This document shows, piece after piece, positions 9,861-19,149 of a stretch of DNA of 64,000 nt. Both the position numbers and the translations under genes were made by a program. The first letter of the stretch is position 1; each line of letters starts with the position of its first letter. A model generated the notes under the pieces. The model was not told the DNA's origin. It saw nothing but the letters and a program-made list of their open reading frames with translations, and searched no databases. The stretch is from Thermosynechococcaceae cyanobacterium MS004 (lineage in GTDB: Bacteria > Cyanobacteriota > Cyanobacteriia > Thermosynechococcales > Thermosynechococcaceae): positions 62,001-126,000 of the forward strand of contig JAKRSB010000115.1 of assembly GCA_022402525.1 (NCBI GenBank), in the 5' to 3' direction.

Positions 9861-11537
9861 GTGAGAAAACCAGGTTTAGGGCGCGTTTGGTGCTGTGGAT
9901 TTTTGAGTGGGCTTGCCCTCACGTTTTTTTCTCCGTTGCCCGTCAGCAGTGCTGAAAAGGTTTATGCCTCCTACGGATTTCTGGAACTCACGCTGCTGGT
10001 CAAGGACTTAGAACTCTACGCCAATTCTGGACGACTGACCCCCGCCCTCCAGACCTATGCAAAATTCCTCAAGCCCGATCAGCTTAAAAATCTTAGACAA
10101 ATTCTCAAAAAGCGCATCGATCTCTCAGGCGAAGTGGTCGCTCAGTTTTTGTACACGCCCACTGGAGAGAAACTCCTAGAGCGCGCCAGTGCGATCGTCA
10201 AGTCTCGCTCCAGCGGCGCAAATATTCAGGCACTCCGAGCCGCAATGATTCTGTCGGCCAATACCCCCGATGGGCTGACCATTCTTAACATGCTGCAGTA
10301 CTACCCAGACACTGGCGTTCAGCTTGATGTGGCTCAGGGAATTGAGGTGTTTCAGGCGATTCGGACGCTGGTTCAGCAGACCAATACCGCAATTTCTTTG
10401 GTGAATCAGCAGGCTGAGGTGACGGCTACTGCTGCGAAGGTCGCCAAGCCCCAAGAGGTTGCGGCATTGCGCGCGCCGGGCAGCTTGTCTTGGCAGGTTA
10501 TCTCACTCGCTTTGGTCGATAAGAGGCCAGAACGCCTCAAAATTTCTGGCAAGGTGCGCGAGTTTAACACAGATATTTATCTGCCCAGTCGGGTTGCTGC
10601 GCAGCCCCAGCCTATAGTCGTTATTTCCCACGGCTTAGGGTCAGGGCGTAAATCCTTTCGATACCTTGCCGAACATCTGGCCTCCCACGGCTATGTGGTT
10701 GCGGTGCCGGAGCATCCCGGCAGCTCCAGCCGTCAGTTTGAGGCGCTCTTAAACGAAAAGGCATCGGATGTCTCGGAGCCAACGGAGTTTTTAGATCGGC
10801 CTACGGATGTCTCTTACTTACTGGATGAGCTAGCGCGCCTAAACCAAACCGACCCTCGCTTTGAAAAGCGCCTAAATCTCAACCAGGTGGGCGTAATAGG
10901 GCAGTCCTTTGGGGGGTACACGGCTCTGGCGCTTATTGGGGCAAAGCTAAATTTTCAGCAGGCTAAGGAAAGCTGTCAGTCCAAGCTCTCGAAAAGCCTG
11001 AACATGTCCCTTTTGCTGCAGTGCCAGGTTGAAAAGCTGCCGGAAGCAAGCTACAGCCTGCAAGATCCGAGGGTTAAAGCGGCGATCGCCATTAACCCCA
11101 TTGGTGCCGCCGTTTTTGGCCCACAAGGCTTTAGGGAAATTAATCGGCCCCTGATGGTGATTTCCAGCAGTTCGGACGCGATCGCACCTCCCTTGGCAGA
11201 GCAGATTGACCCCTTCACCTGGCTGCCCAACATTGAGAAGCGACTGATTCTGATGAATGGCGCGACCCATTTCTCAGTGATCGACGAGGTGGAACCCACG
11301 GAAAAAGTTTTTGTAACGCCCAAAGAGCTGATTGGGCGAACCCCAGATCTTGCTAGACTTTACGTGCGTGCCTTGGGGCTTGCCTTTTTCCAGACCCACG
11401 TGAAGCAGCAGCCCAAAGCCTCCATTCTCCTGACGCCGGGTTCTATCCAATTACAAAGTACCCAGCCCCTTGCGCTGCGTGGCGTAACGTCCCTCTCCGT
11501 TGAAGATCTAGAGCGCATGAAAAATGCGCTGTGGTAG
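9861..11537 (+). CDS. DUF1400 alpha/beta hydrolase, copy 1
   Basis: A 558-residue exported hydrolase. A signal peptide (about 1-30, SGLALTFFSPLPVSSAE) is followed by a DUF1400 domain (about 31-140) and an alpha/beta-hydrolase domain (about 195-510). The oxyanion-region motif VVISHGLGSGR is followed by the nucleophile elbow GQSFGGYTA (Ser catalytic) and a C-terminal NGATHFSVID that supplies the histidine. The fold resembles PAF-acetylhydrolase/dienelactone-type esterases, but the substrate is unknown. Start GTG 9861 opens the signal peptide. The next gene is a clear paralogue in tandem, sharing the DUF1400 domain and nearly the same motif spacing. Confidence 0.82.
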   Translation: MRKPGLGRVWCCGFLSGLALTFFSPLPVSSAEKVYASYGFLELTLLVKDLELYANSGRLTPALQTYAKFLKPDQLKNLRQILKKRIDLSGEVVAQFLYTPTGEKLLERASAIVKSRSSGANIQALRAAMILSANTPDGLTILNMLQYYPDTGVQLDVAQGIEVFQAIRTLVQQTNTAISLVNQQAEVTATAAKVAKPQEVAALRAPGSLSWQVISLALVDKRPERLKISGKVREFNTDIYLPSRVAAQPQPIVVISHGLGSGRKSFRYLAEHLASHGYVVAVPEHPGSSSRQFEALLNEKASDVSEPTEFLDRPTDVSYLLDELARLNQTDPRFEKRLNLNQVGVIGQSFGGYTALALIGAKLNFQQAKESCQSKLSKSLNMSLLLQCQVEKLPEASYSLQDPRVKAAIAINPIGAAVFGPQGFREINRPLMVISSSSDAIAPPLAEQIDPFTWLPNIEKRLILMNGATHFSVIDEVEPTEKVFVTPKELIGRTPDLARLYVRALGLAFFQTHVKQQPKASILLTPGSIQLQSTQPLALRGVTSLSVEDLERMKNALW

Positions 11538-11644
11538 TTGAGTGAGCCTGCCCGATCTGCTCTGCTCGATCTGAATCTTCTCTTCTGGATCTTCCCTACG
11601 GATCTTTTTCCGACTGATAGTTCCATTAATCGTATTGCTAAGGA

Positions 11645-13375
11645 TTGAGCATTGTGCAGAAGCAATGGATGCAGAAACAAGGGGTGCAGAGGCAATGGGT
11701 GCAGAAGCAAGGGCGTTGCATATCAAGAGCGTGGCTGCGGTGGATCATGCCGCTACTCATGCTAGGAGCGCCCCTTACGGCAACTTTGCCTGGACGGGCC
11801 GCAGAACGTATTTACGTGAGCTACTCGGTTTTTAGCCGTTCACTCTCGGTTCGGGAGCTAGCGACCTTTGCCCGTGAAGGTACGCTGTCGCCGGAGCTGG
11901 CGGTTTATGCACGATACCTAAAGCCTCAGCAGCTCGCTCAGCTCCGAGAAGGACTCCAGCAAAAGGTCGATTTTCCGGCGATCGCCCTGAGCCAGTTTCT
12001 ATACTCGCCCAGCGGAGAGGTGTTTTTATCTCGCGGGAGTCGTTTGGTGCAAACCCCCGTGGGGCAGGGCAGTTTTTATGCGCTGCGCGCTGCGCTAATT
12101 TTGGCTGCCAGCGATCCGGAAGGGCTAACCGCCATTTCCATTCTCCGACACTACCCCAACCCCGGTATGGTGGTGAATCTGCAAGAGGTGGTGGGCGTTG
12201 TCAATGACGTCAACCGTGTTTTTAGAGAAACCGATGCGATTACGGAAGCTATTCTGGCAGTCTCCCAGGGACAGTCTCTCCCAGAAGCAGAAGCCAATCA
12301 GCTCCGTCAGCGAGAGCAGCCCGGCCCGCTAAAGTGGCAAAAAACAACCCTAGACCTTGAAGACCGAAGCGCAAAGCGGTTACAGTACACGGGCAAAACT
12401 CGCAGCTTCCCCATCGATCTTTACCTGCCTGAAGCCAGCCAGACCCCGCAGCCCGTGGTGGTGATCTCCCACGGCCTAAACTCAGATCGTCAGTCCTATG
12501 CCTATTTGGCAGAACATCTGGCTTCCTACGGCTACGGCGTGATTGTCCCGGAGCATCCTGGCAGCAATAAGAAGCGCCTCCAGTCCTTGTTTGAGGGCTT
12601 TGGGCAGGATGTGTCCGAACCCGTAGAGTTCCTAGACCGCCCCTTGGATATCCAGTTTTTGCTCAATGCCGTTCAGCAGCTTGTCAATGCAGATCCGCAG
12701 CTTCAGGATCGGCTTGATCTCCAGAATGTGGGCATCATTGGCCAGTCCTATGGCGGCTATACGGCGCTGGCCGTCGCAGGGGCGGCCCTCAATTTTGGGC
12801 AGATGCGTCAAGACTGTGCTCAAAATCTGGATACCACGCTCAATATATCCTTAGTGCTTCAGTGTCAGGCGCTACGTCTGCCGGATGCACCCTATGAGCT
12901 TGCAGACCCGCGCATTAAAGCCGCGATCGCCATCAACCCCTTTACCAGCTCTATTTTTGGCGCAAAAAATCTAGCTCAGATTCAAGTCCCTACCCTGATT
13001 GTGACCGGTAGTGCGGACGTGGTTGCCCCAGCCGCTGCCGAGCAAATCCAGCCCTTTGGTGCCCTCACAACCCCTCAAAAATACCTGGCGCTGATTCAAA
13101 ACAGCACTCACTTCTCGACCATTGCCCCGTCCAGGGGCGAGGTAGCATCCATTGCAGACTTCCAGGGTGTAGAAGGCCCCTCCCCTGATCTGGCTAGAAA
13201 CTACTTGAAAGCACTCAGCCTGACCTTCCTGCAGCGCTATCTCAGAAATCAGTTGGCAGATCAAGCCTTACTGAGTCCGGCAGGCGCTGCGACCCTTAGT
13301 CGTGCTCCACTCCCCCTCAGTATTGTGACCACCCTGCCTGCAAAAGTTCCCCCTGCCCCTGAGGTGGCACCCTAA
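11645..13375 (+). CDS. DUF1400 alpha/beta hydrolase, copy 2
   Basis: Up to 576 residues, paralogous to the gene before it: same YVSYSVFSRSLSVRELATFAREG type DUF1400 domain, HGLNSDRQSYAYLAEHLASYGY, nucleophile elbow GQSYGGYTA and C-terminal NSTHFSTIA. A hydrophobic stretch (WIMPLLMLGAPLTATLPGRAAE) predicts export. The start is uncertain: TTG 11645, GTG 11654 and ATG 11669 are all possible. The N-terminus is made of a fourfold 15-bp repeat encoding QKQWM-type units, which places a charged tail before the signal peptide. The 107-bp spacer to copy 1 shows no terminator, so the two may be co-transcribed. Substrate unknown. Confidence 0.78.
   Translation: MSIVQKQWMQKQGVQRQWVQKQGRCISRAWLRWIMPLLMLGAPLTATLPGRAAERIYVSYSVFSRSLSVRELATFAREGTLSPELAVYARYLKPQQLAQLREGLQQKVDFPAIALSQFLYSPSGEVFLSRGSRLVQTPVGQGSFYALRAALILAASDPEGLTAISILRHYPNPGMVVNLQEVVGVVNDVNRVFRETDAITEAILAVSQGQSLPEAEANQLRQREQPGPLKWQKTTLDLEDRSAKRLQYTGKTRSFPIDLYLPEASQTPQPVVVISHGLNSDRQSYAYLAEHLASYGYGVIVPEHPGSNKKRLQSLFEGFGQDVSEPVEFLDRPLDIQFLLNAVQQLVNADPQLQDRLDLQNVGIIGQSYGGYTALAVAGAALNFGQMRQDCAQNLDTTLNISLVLQCQALRLPDAPYELADPRIKAAIAINPFTSSIFGAKNLAQIQVPTLIVTGSADVVAPAAAEQIQPFGALTTPQKYLALIQNSTHFSTIAPSRGEVASIADFQGVEGPSPDLARNYLKALSLTFLQRYLRNQLADQALLSPAGAATLSRAPLPLSIVTTLPAKVPPAPEVAP
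11656..11712 (+). repeat. 15-bp tandem repeat at a gene start
   Basis: Four degenerate copies of GCAGAAGCAATGGGT overlap the start region of the second hydrolase and code for QKQ-type units. Confidence 0.75.
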
Positions 13376-13471
13376 ATGAGACGGTTTATCTGAATGGATA
13401 GCCTGAATGGGATAATTCCAAGCGAATTGATGGCTGGGTAAGGTAGCCCTAAGCTGTCTTACCAAAATCTT

Positions 13472-13526
13472 TAGTGGCCAGTACGTTAGTGGCCAGTAAT
13501 AGCGGCCAGTAATAGCGGCCAGTCAT
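13472..13526 (+). repeat. 13-15 bp tandem repeat before truB
   Basis: Four copies of TAGYGGCCAGTAA-like units, the first longer, end 26 bp before the truB start. Confidence 0.8.
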
Positions 13527-13552
13527 TTTGACCTACCTGCTCCAGAAAAATT

Positions 13553-14446
13553 GTGATTGGATTTCTAAACCTCAATAAGTCAACAGGCTTTACCTCCCAT
13601 GACTGTGTTGCCTGCGTGCGGAGAATCCTGCACACCAAGCGAGTCGGGCACGGGGGCACCCTAGACCCCCTCGCCACTGGAGTTCTCCCGATCGCCATTG
13701 GTTCAGCCACCCGGCTCTTACAGTTTTTGCCCACGCCTAAAATTTACCGAGCCACGGTGCGGCTAGGCGTGGCTACAAATACGGACGACCTAGAAGGCGA
13801 AGTCATTCAGACTTGCCCTGGCGCATCCATCACCCGTGAGCAGATTGAGGAAGCCCTGAAAGCCTTTCAAGGACAAATCCAGCAGGTACCGCCGATGTAT
13901 AGCGCCATTCAGCGGAACGGTAAGCGTCTTTATGAGCTAGCCCGCCAAGGCAAAGTCGTGGAGGTGGAGCCGCGCCTTGTCGAAATTCACAGCCTTAAGA
14001 TTCTGGACTGGCAAGGAGAAGGACTCGACTATCCAGAGCTAACGCTTCAGATTGACTGCGGACCAGGCACCTATATTCGGGCGATCGCACGTGACTTGGG
14101 GGCAGCGCTCCAGGTGGGCGGCACCCTGGCAGAACTGATTCGTACCCAAAGCTGCGGCTTTGACTTGGACAGCAGCATTTCCCTTTCAACCTTAGAAGCT
14201 CAGGCTGTCAGCGATGAGGTGAGTCTAACAGAGCCATCTGTCGCCTTGGGGCACATGTCCAGCGTGACCCTTGAAGAAGAAGAAGCCCGTCGCTGGTGCC
14301 AGGGTCAGCAGATTGATCTGGGTGCGATCCCAGAGGCTGAATGGCTTAGGGCACTGGGGGTGGATGGGTCGTTTTTGGGGGTTGGCCAATGGCACGACGA
14401 GCGGTTTGTGCCCAAGGTGGTTATGAATAGCTGTAATACGCCCTAG
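13553..14446 (+). CDS. truB: tRNA pseudouridine(55) synthase TruB
   Basis: A 297-residue enzyme that isomerises U55 of tRNA to pseudouridine. The N-terminal GFLNLNKSTGFTSHD and the catalytic block VGHGGTLDPLATGVLPI (catalytic Asp at residue 38) are diagnostic. The motifs IQQVPPMYSAIQRNGKRLYELARQG and CGPGTYIRAIARDLG complete the family. A C-terminal region of about 60 residues replaces a full PUA domain. The gene starts with GTG at 13553; the next in-frame ATG would delete the conserved N-terminus. It is likely a single-gene unit. Confidence 0.95.
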   Translation: MIGFLNLNKSTGFTSHDCVACVRRILHTKRVGHGGTLDPLATGVLPIAIGSATRLLQFLPTPKIYRATVRLGVATNTDDLEGEVIQTCPGASITREQIEEALKAFQGQIQQVPPMYSAIQRNGKRLYELARQGKVVEVEPRLVEIHSLKILDWQGEGLDYPELTLQIDCGPGTYIRAIARDLGAALQVGGTLAELIRTQSCGFDLDSSISLSTLEAQAVSDEVSLTEPSVALGHMSSVTLEEEEARRWCQGQQIDLGAIPEAEWLRALGVDGSFLGVGQWHDERFVPKVVMNSCNTP

Positions 14447-14465
14447 GGGCTAAACACGTGTTCCT

Positions 14466-14500
14466 CGCCCATTTATCTCGTCCATTTATCTCGCCCATTT
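14466..14500 (+). repeat. 12-13 bp repeat before msrA
   Basis: Three copies of TCGCCCATTTATC-like sequence stand in the truB-msrA spacer. Confidence 0.6.
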
Positions 14501-14573
14501 CTTCGGAAAGACTCATTGGAATCTCAGATTCTTCCCTTAGCCTGTAGAAATCGAGGAAGGTCTTATTTGTCTT

Positions 14574-15281
14574 ATGCGCTTGCATCATCTGGTTCGTTCT
14601 CGTCTCGTCTGGATTGGCTTGCCCATCGCTGCCCTCAGCGCGATCGCGGTTGCTTTCCAGGGTTCTCTCCAAGCCCAGCGATCGCCCCTACCGGACCCTG
14701 TGGTTAGCGTGGCTGCGTCTACAGTCGCTGGACAAGAAACCGCAATCTTTGCGGGGGGCTGTTTTTGGGGCTTGGAAGCCGTTTTTGAGCATTTAGAGGG
14801 CGTTTCGGATGCGGTTTCTGGCTATGCAGGCGGCAGCGCCGCAACGGCGCAGTACGAGCGGGTTGGGACAGGCACAACCGGCCATGCAGAGGGTGTCAAA
14901 GTTACTTACGATCCGGCTAAGATTTCCTACGAGCAGCTCTTGAAGGTGTTTTTTGCTGTCGCCCACGACCCCACCCAGCTTAATCGCCAAGGCCCTGATG
15001 AGGGGTCTCAGTATCGCTCCGCCATTTTTGTCGCCAACCCTGAGCAGAGAGCGGTGGCTCAAGCCTATATTGAGCAGCTCAATAGCGCTAAGGTTTTTCC
15101 GTCGGCGATCGTGACGCAAGTTTCACCCCTTGCAGCGTTTTATGCTGCGGAAGACTATCACCAAAACTTCATTCAGCGCAATCCTATAAATCCCTATGTG
15201 GTGATTCATGATTTACCTAAGCTGGATCGGCTCCGCAAGGATTTTCCTAACCTGTATCGGACGCCTGTACAAAAGTCCTAG
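14574..15281 (+). CDS. msrA: Peptide-methionine (S)-S-oxide reductase MsrA
   Basis: A 235-residue repair enzyme that reduces methionine-S-sulfoxide in proteins. The active-site motif GGCFWGLEAVFE has its catalytic cysteine at residue 63. The conserved VSGYAGG, DPAKISYEQLL and EDYHQNFIQRNP follow. Residues 1-35 (charged start, then WIGLPIAALSAIAVAFQGSLQAQ) form a signal peptide or signal anchor, so the enzyme probably works in the periplasm or attached to the membrane. ATG 14574 has a GAGGAAGG Shine-Dalgarno-like sequence about 14 bp upstream. Confidence 0.94.
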   Translation: MRLHHLVRSRLVWIGLPIAALSAIAVAFQGSLQAQRSPLPDPVVSVAASTVAGQETAIFAGGCFWGLEAVFEHLEGVSDAVSGYAGGSAATAQYERVGTGTTGHAEGVKVTYDPAKISYEQLLKVFFAVAHDPTQLNRQGPDEGSQYRSAIFVANPEQRAVAQAYIEQLNSAKVFPSAIVTQVSPLAAFYAAEDYHQNFIQRNPINPYVVIHDLPKLDRLRKDFPNLYRTPVQKS

Positions 15282-15307
15282 ACGCAAAATCCTGGACGCA
15301 AAAGTTC

Positions 15308-15332
15308 CAGCCCCAACGGCCAGGGCTGTTTT
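15308..15332 (+). terminator. Possible terminator between msrA and murF
   Basis: A short stem CAGCCC / GGGCTG with a 9-nt loop is followed by TTTT, 26 bp after the msrA stop and between convergent genes. Confidence 0.45.
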
Positions 15333-15359
15333 GAGGCTGCTCTAAGGTTGTTCTAATGC

Positions 15360-16724
15360 TTACTCTGGCTTGCTCTCCTTGAGACCCTGCACAACGCGGT
15401 CTAGGCCAACTGCGTGGGAGGCTTTAAACAGGAGGCGATCGCCGGATTTCATGTCTGCCAGAAGCGCCGCAATCAGATCCTCGTGACGCTCGAAGGTTTG
15501 GGTGGGGACTGGGGCTGCCCCTGTGGCGGCCTCCTGGGCGATCGCCTGTCCCTCCGAGCCTTGGTCTAAAACATACAGCGCATCAATGGCGAGGGTTTTA
15601 ACTAAGGCTCCGACCTCACGGTGGATTGCCTCTGAGAAGTCCCCCAGCTCTTTCATGGGGCCAAGGACTGCAATGCGTCGCGCTCCAGGGGTCTGGGCCA
15701 GCAGCTTTAGGGCGGCCGTCATAGATTCCAGTCCGGCGTTGTAGGACTCATCCAGCAGCAGAATGTCATTGGGAAGCTGGATTTGAGTCGCCCGTCCGCT
15801 GGGCAGATAGACGGAAATGCCTTGACGCAGGGGCGCTTCGTCGAGCTGAAGGAGCCGCATCACGGCGATCGCGGCTAAAAAGTTGAGGGCATTGTGCGCC
15901 CCAGGCAGCGGTAGCGGATAGGCGGTGCCCTCCACTTCTAGGGTTGATTCGTTGACTAAGGTGCCCCGCAGGTCGCCCGCGCTGAGGCCGTAGGTAATGG
16001 TGTTTCCCTGCCAGACAGTCCGGGCAGTTTCGAGCAGCAGCGCATTGTCTGCATTCAGGATGGCCGTGCCCCCCTTCGGCGTTTCGGCGAGCAGCTCGCA
16101 TTTGGCTTGGGCGATCGCCTCTCGTGACCCCAGCCGCCCAATATGCGCCGTTCCGACGTTGGTAATGATGGCGATATCGGGACGGGCAATGCGGGTTAGC
16201 TCAGCAATTTCGCCCCGCCCCCGCATTCCCATCTCTATCACGGCAAAATGGTGGTCAGGGGTCAGGTTAAAAAGCGTCTTGGGGACGCCAATTTCGTTAT
16301 TAAAATTGGCCTCGGTTTTTAGCACTGACCCAGCGGTGCCCAGGGCTGCGGCCAAAAGTTCCTTGGTGGTGGTTTTGCCCACTGATCCGGTGATGGCAAT
16401 GATGGGGATATTAAACTGGTCGCGCCACCAGCGTCCTAGGGTTTGATAGGCTCGTAGCGTATCTTTCACCAATAGCTGAGGCACGGCGACCGCAGTGGGC
16501 TGATCCACGATCGCCGCGATCGCCCCCGCTGCGATCGCCTGCTCTACGAACCGATGGCCGTCAAAACTTTCGCCCCGCAGCGCGACAAAGAGCTGCCCTG
16601 GCTCAACGGTGCGGGTATCTGTACTAATGCCTTGGGCTGTTTCAGCCTGTAGGGCATCCGGTACATGCAGCGGGACTGCATCCAAAATATCGATCAGTTG
16701 CGATAAAGTGACTTGAAGCGTCAT
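15360..16724 (-). CDS. murF: UDP-MurNAc-tripeptide--D-Ala-D-Ala ligase MurF
   Basis: A 454-residue peptidoglycan precursor ligase that adds D-alanyl-D-alanine to UDP-MurNAc-tripeptide in the cytosol. The N-terminal domain contains ISTDTRTVEPGQLFVALRGESFDGH, typical of Mur ligases. The central domain has the P-loop ITGSVGKTTTKELL (residues 111-124), the metal-binding NFNNEIGVP and GMRGRGEIAEL. The C-terminal domain contains LLDESYNAGLESM and VLGPMKELG. ATG 16724 fits the family start. The gene is divergent from glmU, so two cell-wall precursor genes share a 260-bp control region. Confidence 0.96.
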   Translation of the reverse strand: MTLQVTLSQLIDILDAVPLHVPDALQAETAQGISTDTRTVEPGQLFVALRGESFDGHRFVEQAIAAGAIAAIVDQPTAVAVPQLLVKDTLRAYQTLGRWWRDQFNIPIIAITGSVGKTTTKELLAAALGTAGSVLKTEANFNNEIGVPKTLFNLTPDHHFAVIEMGMRGRGEIAELTRIARPDIAIITNVGTAHIGRLGSREAIAQAKCELLAETPKGGTAILNADNALLLETARTVWQGNTITYGLSAGDLRGTLVNESTLEVEGTAYPLPLPGAHNALNFLAAIAVMRLLQLDEAPLRQGISVYLPSGRATQIQLPNDILLLDESYNAGLESMTAALKLLAQTPGARRIAVLGPMKELGDFSEAIHREVGALVKTLAIDALYVLDQGSEGQAIAQEAATGAAPVPTQTFERHEDLIAALLADMKSGDRLLFKASHAVGLDRVVQGLKESKPE

Positions 16725-16851
16725 GCCAGCCGTCCAGCCTCTGAAGAACCGCTTGTTACCTTACCACGACAAGCGATCGCGGCCAAAAAAAGCATCGTGA
16801 ACCAAGGTATACTCCGTGATTGGTGAATGCGCGCTCAGTCCAGACACTATC

Positions 16852-16945
16852 AATCCAGATAGTTCAGTCCAGATAGTTCAGTCCAGGTAATTAAGTCCAG
16901 ATAATTAAGTCCAGATAATTAAGTCCAGATAATTAAGTCTAGATA
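16852..16945 (+). repeat. 14-bp tandem repeat in murF-glmU spacer
   Basis: About six consecutive copies of the unit ATAATTAAGTCCAG and its variant ATAGTTCAGTCCAG occur, ending 40 bp before the glmU start. Confidence 0.85.
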
Positions 16946-16985
16946 TAAATCCAAATATCAAGCGAGAAGCAGGGCAAGAAACAGC

Positions 16986-18341
16986 ATGGTTGCAGTAGCA
17001 ATTTTGGCAGCAGGGCGCGGGACGCGCATGAAGTCTACGCTGCCCAAGGTGGTTCATGAGCTAGGGGGGCGCACCCTGGTAGAGCGTGCCCTAGATAGCG
17101 TGGCGGAACTCAGTCCTTCTCGCAATCTTGTGATCGTGGGCTACGGTGCAGACCAGGTGAAGACTGCCCTTGCCCACCGCACGGACGTTGAGTTTGTGGC
17201 GCAAACGGAACAGCTCGGCACCGGCCATGCCGCCCAACAGGTGATTCCCTACCTGGAAGACTTTGAAGGCGATCTGCTGATTTTGAATGGAGATGTGCCC
17301 CTCCTGCGATCGCAAACCCTGGTGCAGCTTCTCACAACCCATCGGCAAAACCAAAACGCCGCCACCTTGCTCACCGCTATTTTGCCCAACCCCAAGGGCT
17401 ATGGCCGAGTCTTTTGTGACGCTCAAAATCACCTTCAGGAAATTATTGAAGACCGCGACTGCACCCCAGAGCAGCGTCAAAACCAGCGCATTAACGCGGG
17501 CGTCTACTGCTTTAGCTGGGCAGCACTCAAGGAAGTCTTGCCCAAGCTGAGCGCCGACAACGACCAAAAAGAGTACTACCTCACGGATGCGGTTAACTTC
17601 CTGAACCCCGTGACCGTGGTGGATGTGGCTGACTTCCAGGAAATTTCCGGCATAAACGATCGCAAACAGCTTGCGGAAGCCTACGGTATTTTGCAGACCC
17701 GTATCAAAGAGGACTGGATGGCGCGGGGCGTCACCCTCATTGACCCCGCCAGCATCACCATTGACGACACCGTAACCCTCGGCTCCGATGTGGTAATTGA
17801 ACCCCAAACCCACCTGCGCGGGAACACCACCATTGGGTCAAACTGCCGTTTAGGGCCAGGATCTTTAATTGAAAACAGTACGATTGGCGATCGCGTGTCG
17901 GTTCTGTACTCCGTGGTGACGGATAGCGCCATCGCCAGTGATGTGCGTATTGGCCCCTACGCCCACCTCCGCCAGCAGGTTTCGGTCGGGGAACAGTGCC
18001 GGATTGGCAACTTTGTGGAGCTGAAAAAGACCGTTCTGGGCAGCAAAACCAATATTGCCCATCTCTCCTATCTGGGCGATGCGACCACGGGAACTAACGT
18101 CAATATTGGGGCGGGCACCATCACCGCTAACTATGATGGCGTCCAGAAGCATAAAACCATTCTGGGCGATCGCACCAAAACGGGAGCCAATAGCGTCTTG
18201 GTTGCGCCGCTTACCCTTGGTGCAGATGTGACCGTGGCCGCAGGCTCGGCGGTGACGGACAGCGTAGAGGACGATGCCCTGGTAATTGCCCGTGCCCGTC
18301 AAGTTGTGAAACCGGGCTGGCGCTTACCGACGGCTGAGTAA
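16986..18341 (+). CDS. glmU: Bifunctional GlmU: GlcNAc-1-P uridyltransferase / GlcN-1-P acetyltransferase
   Basis: A 451-residue enzyme that makes UDP-GlcNAc for peptidoglycan and envelope glycans. The N-terminal nucleotidyltransferase domain (about 1-230) starts with [14 protein letters not shown] and has [12 protein letters not shown] and LNGDVPLL. The C-terminal left-handed beta-helix (about 250-440) has hexapeptide repeats and the acetyltransferase blocks [35 protein letters not shown] and [11 protein letters not shown] 16986 starts exactly at the conserved [10 protein letters not shown]. The gene is divergent from murF, in the same pathway. Confidence 0.97.
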   Translation: MVAVAILAAGRGTRMKSTLPKVVHELGGRTLVERALDSVAELSPSRNLVIVGYGADQVKTALAHRTDVEFVAQTEQLGTGHAAQQVIPYLEDFEGDLLILNGDVPLLRSQTLVQLLTTHRQNQNAATLLTAILPNPKGYGRVFCDAQNHLQEIIEDRDCTPEQRQNQRINAGVYCFSWAALKEVLPKLSADNDQKEYYLTDAVNFLNPVTVVDVADFQEISGINDRKQLAEAYGILQTRIKEDWMARGVTLIDPASITIDDTVTLGSDVVIEPQTHLRGNTTIGSNCRLGPGSLIENSTIGDRVSVLYSVVTDSAIASDVRIGPYAHLRQQVSVGEQCRIGNFVELKKTVLGSKTNIAHLSYLGDATTGTNVNIGAGTITANYDGVQKHKTILGDRTKTGANSVLVAPLTLGADVTVAAGSAVTDSVEDDALVIARARQVVKPGWRLPTAE

Positions 18342-18380
18342 TGCTTGCTGCTCCACAATCGAGAAGCTTCAGCATAAAGC

Positions 18381-19142
18381 TCAGAATAATGTCCAGACCC
18401 AGCCCATACCGATGGCTGCGATCGCCCCAATCAGGGTATTAATCACGTTCACCAATTCATTGGTCAGCCAGTCAAACCGATGCTGGAGGGTTGCCCCAAT
18501 GAGGCTTTCAAAATTGGTGGCAATAAAGGCCGCCAGAATGCAAAACCCAATGCCCAAGGGCGAGATCAGGCCAACCGCCCAGGCAAGCAGCGCGATCGCC
18601 ACCGACCCCACCACTCCAGCCACAGTTCCCTCCGCACTGATTGCGCCTTCCGTTCCGCGTGGGACGGGCTTCAGGGTAGTAATTAGAAAAGTATGGCGAC
18701 CGTAGGCTTTGCCAATTTCGCTGGCGGAGGTGTCCGAGAGTTTGGTGCTGAGGCTGGCCACGTAGCCCAACACCAGCAGCGGATGCAGGCTCTCAGGTAC
18801 AACAAGCGTGCTCAGGGCACACAAAGCACCCACCAGGGCAGAACCCCAGACATTTTCTGGCCCTCGCGCCCCCGATCGCTTCTCGGCGATGCCAGCCGCC
18901 TCTTTTTCGGCACTGCCAATTTTCGTGACCCCAGACCCAGCCAGAAAATAGAACACAATGACTGCATAGCCAGCCCAGCCCAGCGTTCCCCAAACAATGA
19001 CGCCTAAAGCCCAAGCATGGAGCAGTCCGGCAGGGGTCAGCAGCTTTTTTAGAATCGGCCAAGTGAGCAGCCCTAGACCCAGATTAAGGAAGACTCCCAC
19101 CAGCCAGGGATTTACAGCCTGAATTGTTGACAGTGCATCCAC
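18381..19142 (-). CDS. DUF92 / VTE6-like membrane protein (putative phytyl-phosphate kinase)
   Basis: A 253-residue integral membrane protein with about six hydrophobic helices. The conserved AGSGVTKIG, LSDTSASEIGKAYGR, VPRGTEGAISAEGTVAGVVGS and IATNFESLIGATLQ blocks define the DUF92/TIGR00297 family. Its plant member VTE6 phosphorylates phytyl phosphate in chlorophyll-phytol recycling for tocopherol synthesis, and the same role is likely here but inferred. It starts with GTG at 19142, 7 bp after the stop of the ABC-F gene, so the two are almost certainly co-transcribed. Confidence 0.82.
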   Translation of the reverse strand: MDALSTIQAVNPWLVGVFLNLGLGLLTWPILKKLLTPAGLLHAWALGVIVWGTLGWAGYAVIVFYFLAGSGVTKIGSAEKEAAGIAEKRSGARGPENVWGSALVGALCALSTLVVPESLHPLLVLGYVASLSTKLSDTSASEIGKAYGRHTFLITTLKPVPRGTEGAISAEGTVAGVVGSVAIALLAWAVGLISPLGIGFCILAAFIATNFESLIGATLQHRFDWLTNELVNVINTLIGAIAAIGMGWVWTLF

Positions 19143-19149
19143 AGGCCAC

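Noticed and set aside
17091-17813. 240-codon minus-strand frame inside glmU
   Set aside because: It is antisense to the nucleotidyltransferase domain of a clear glmU and has no recognisable domain.
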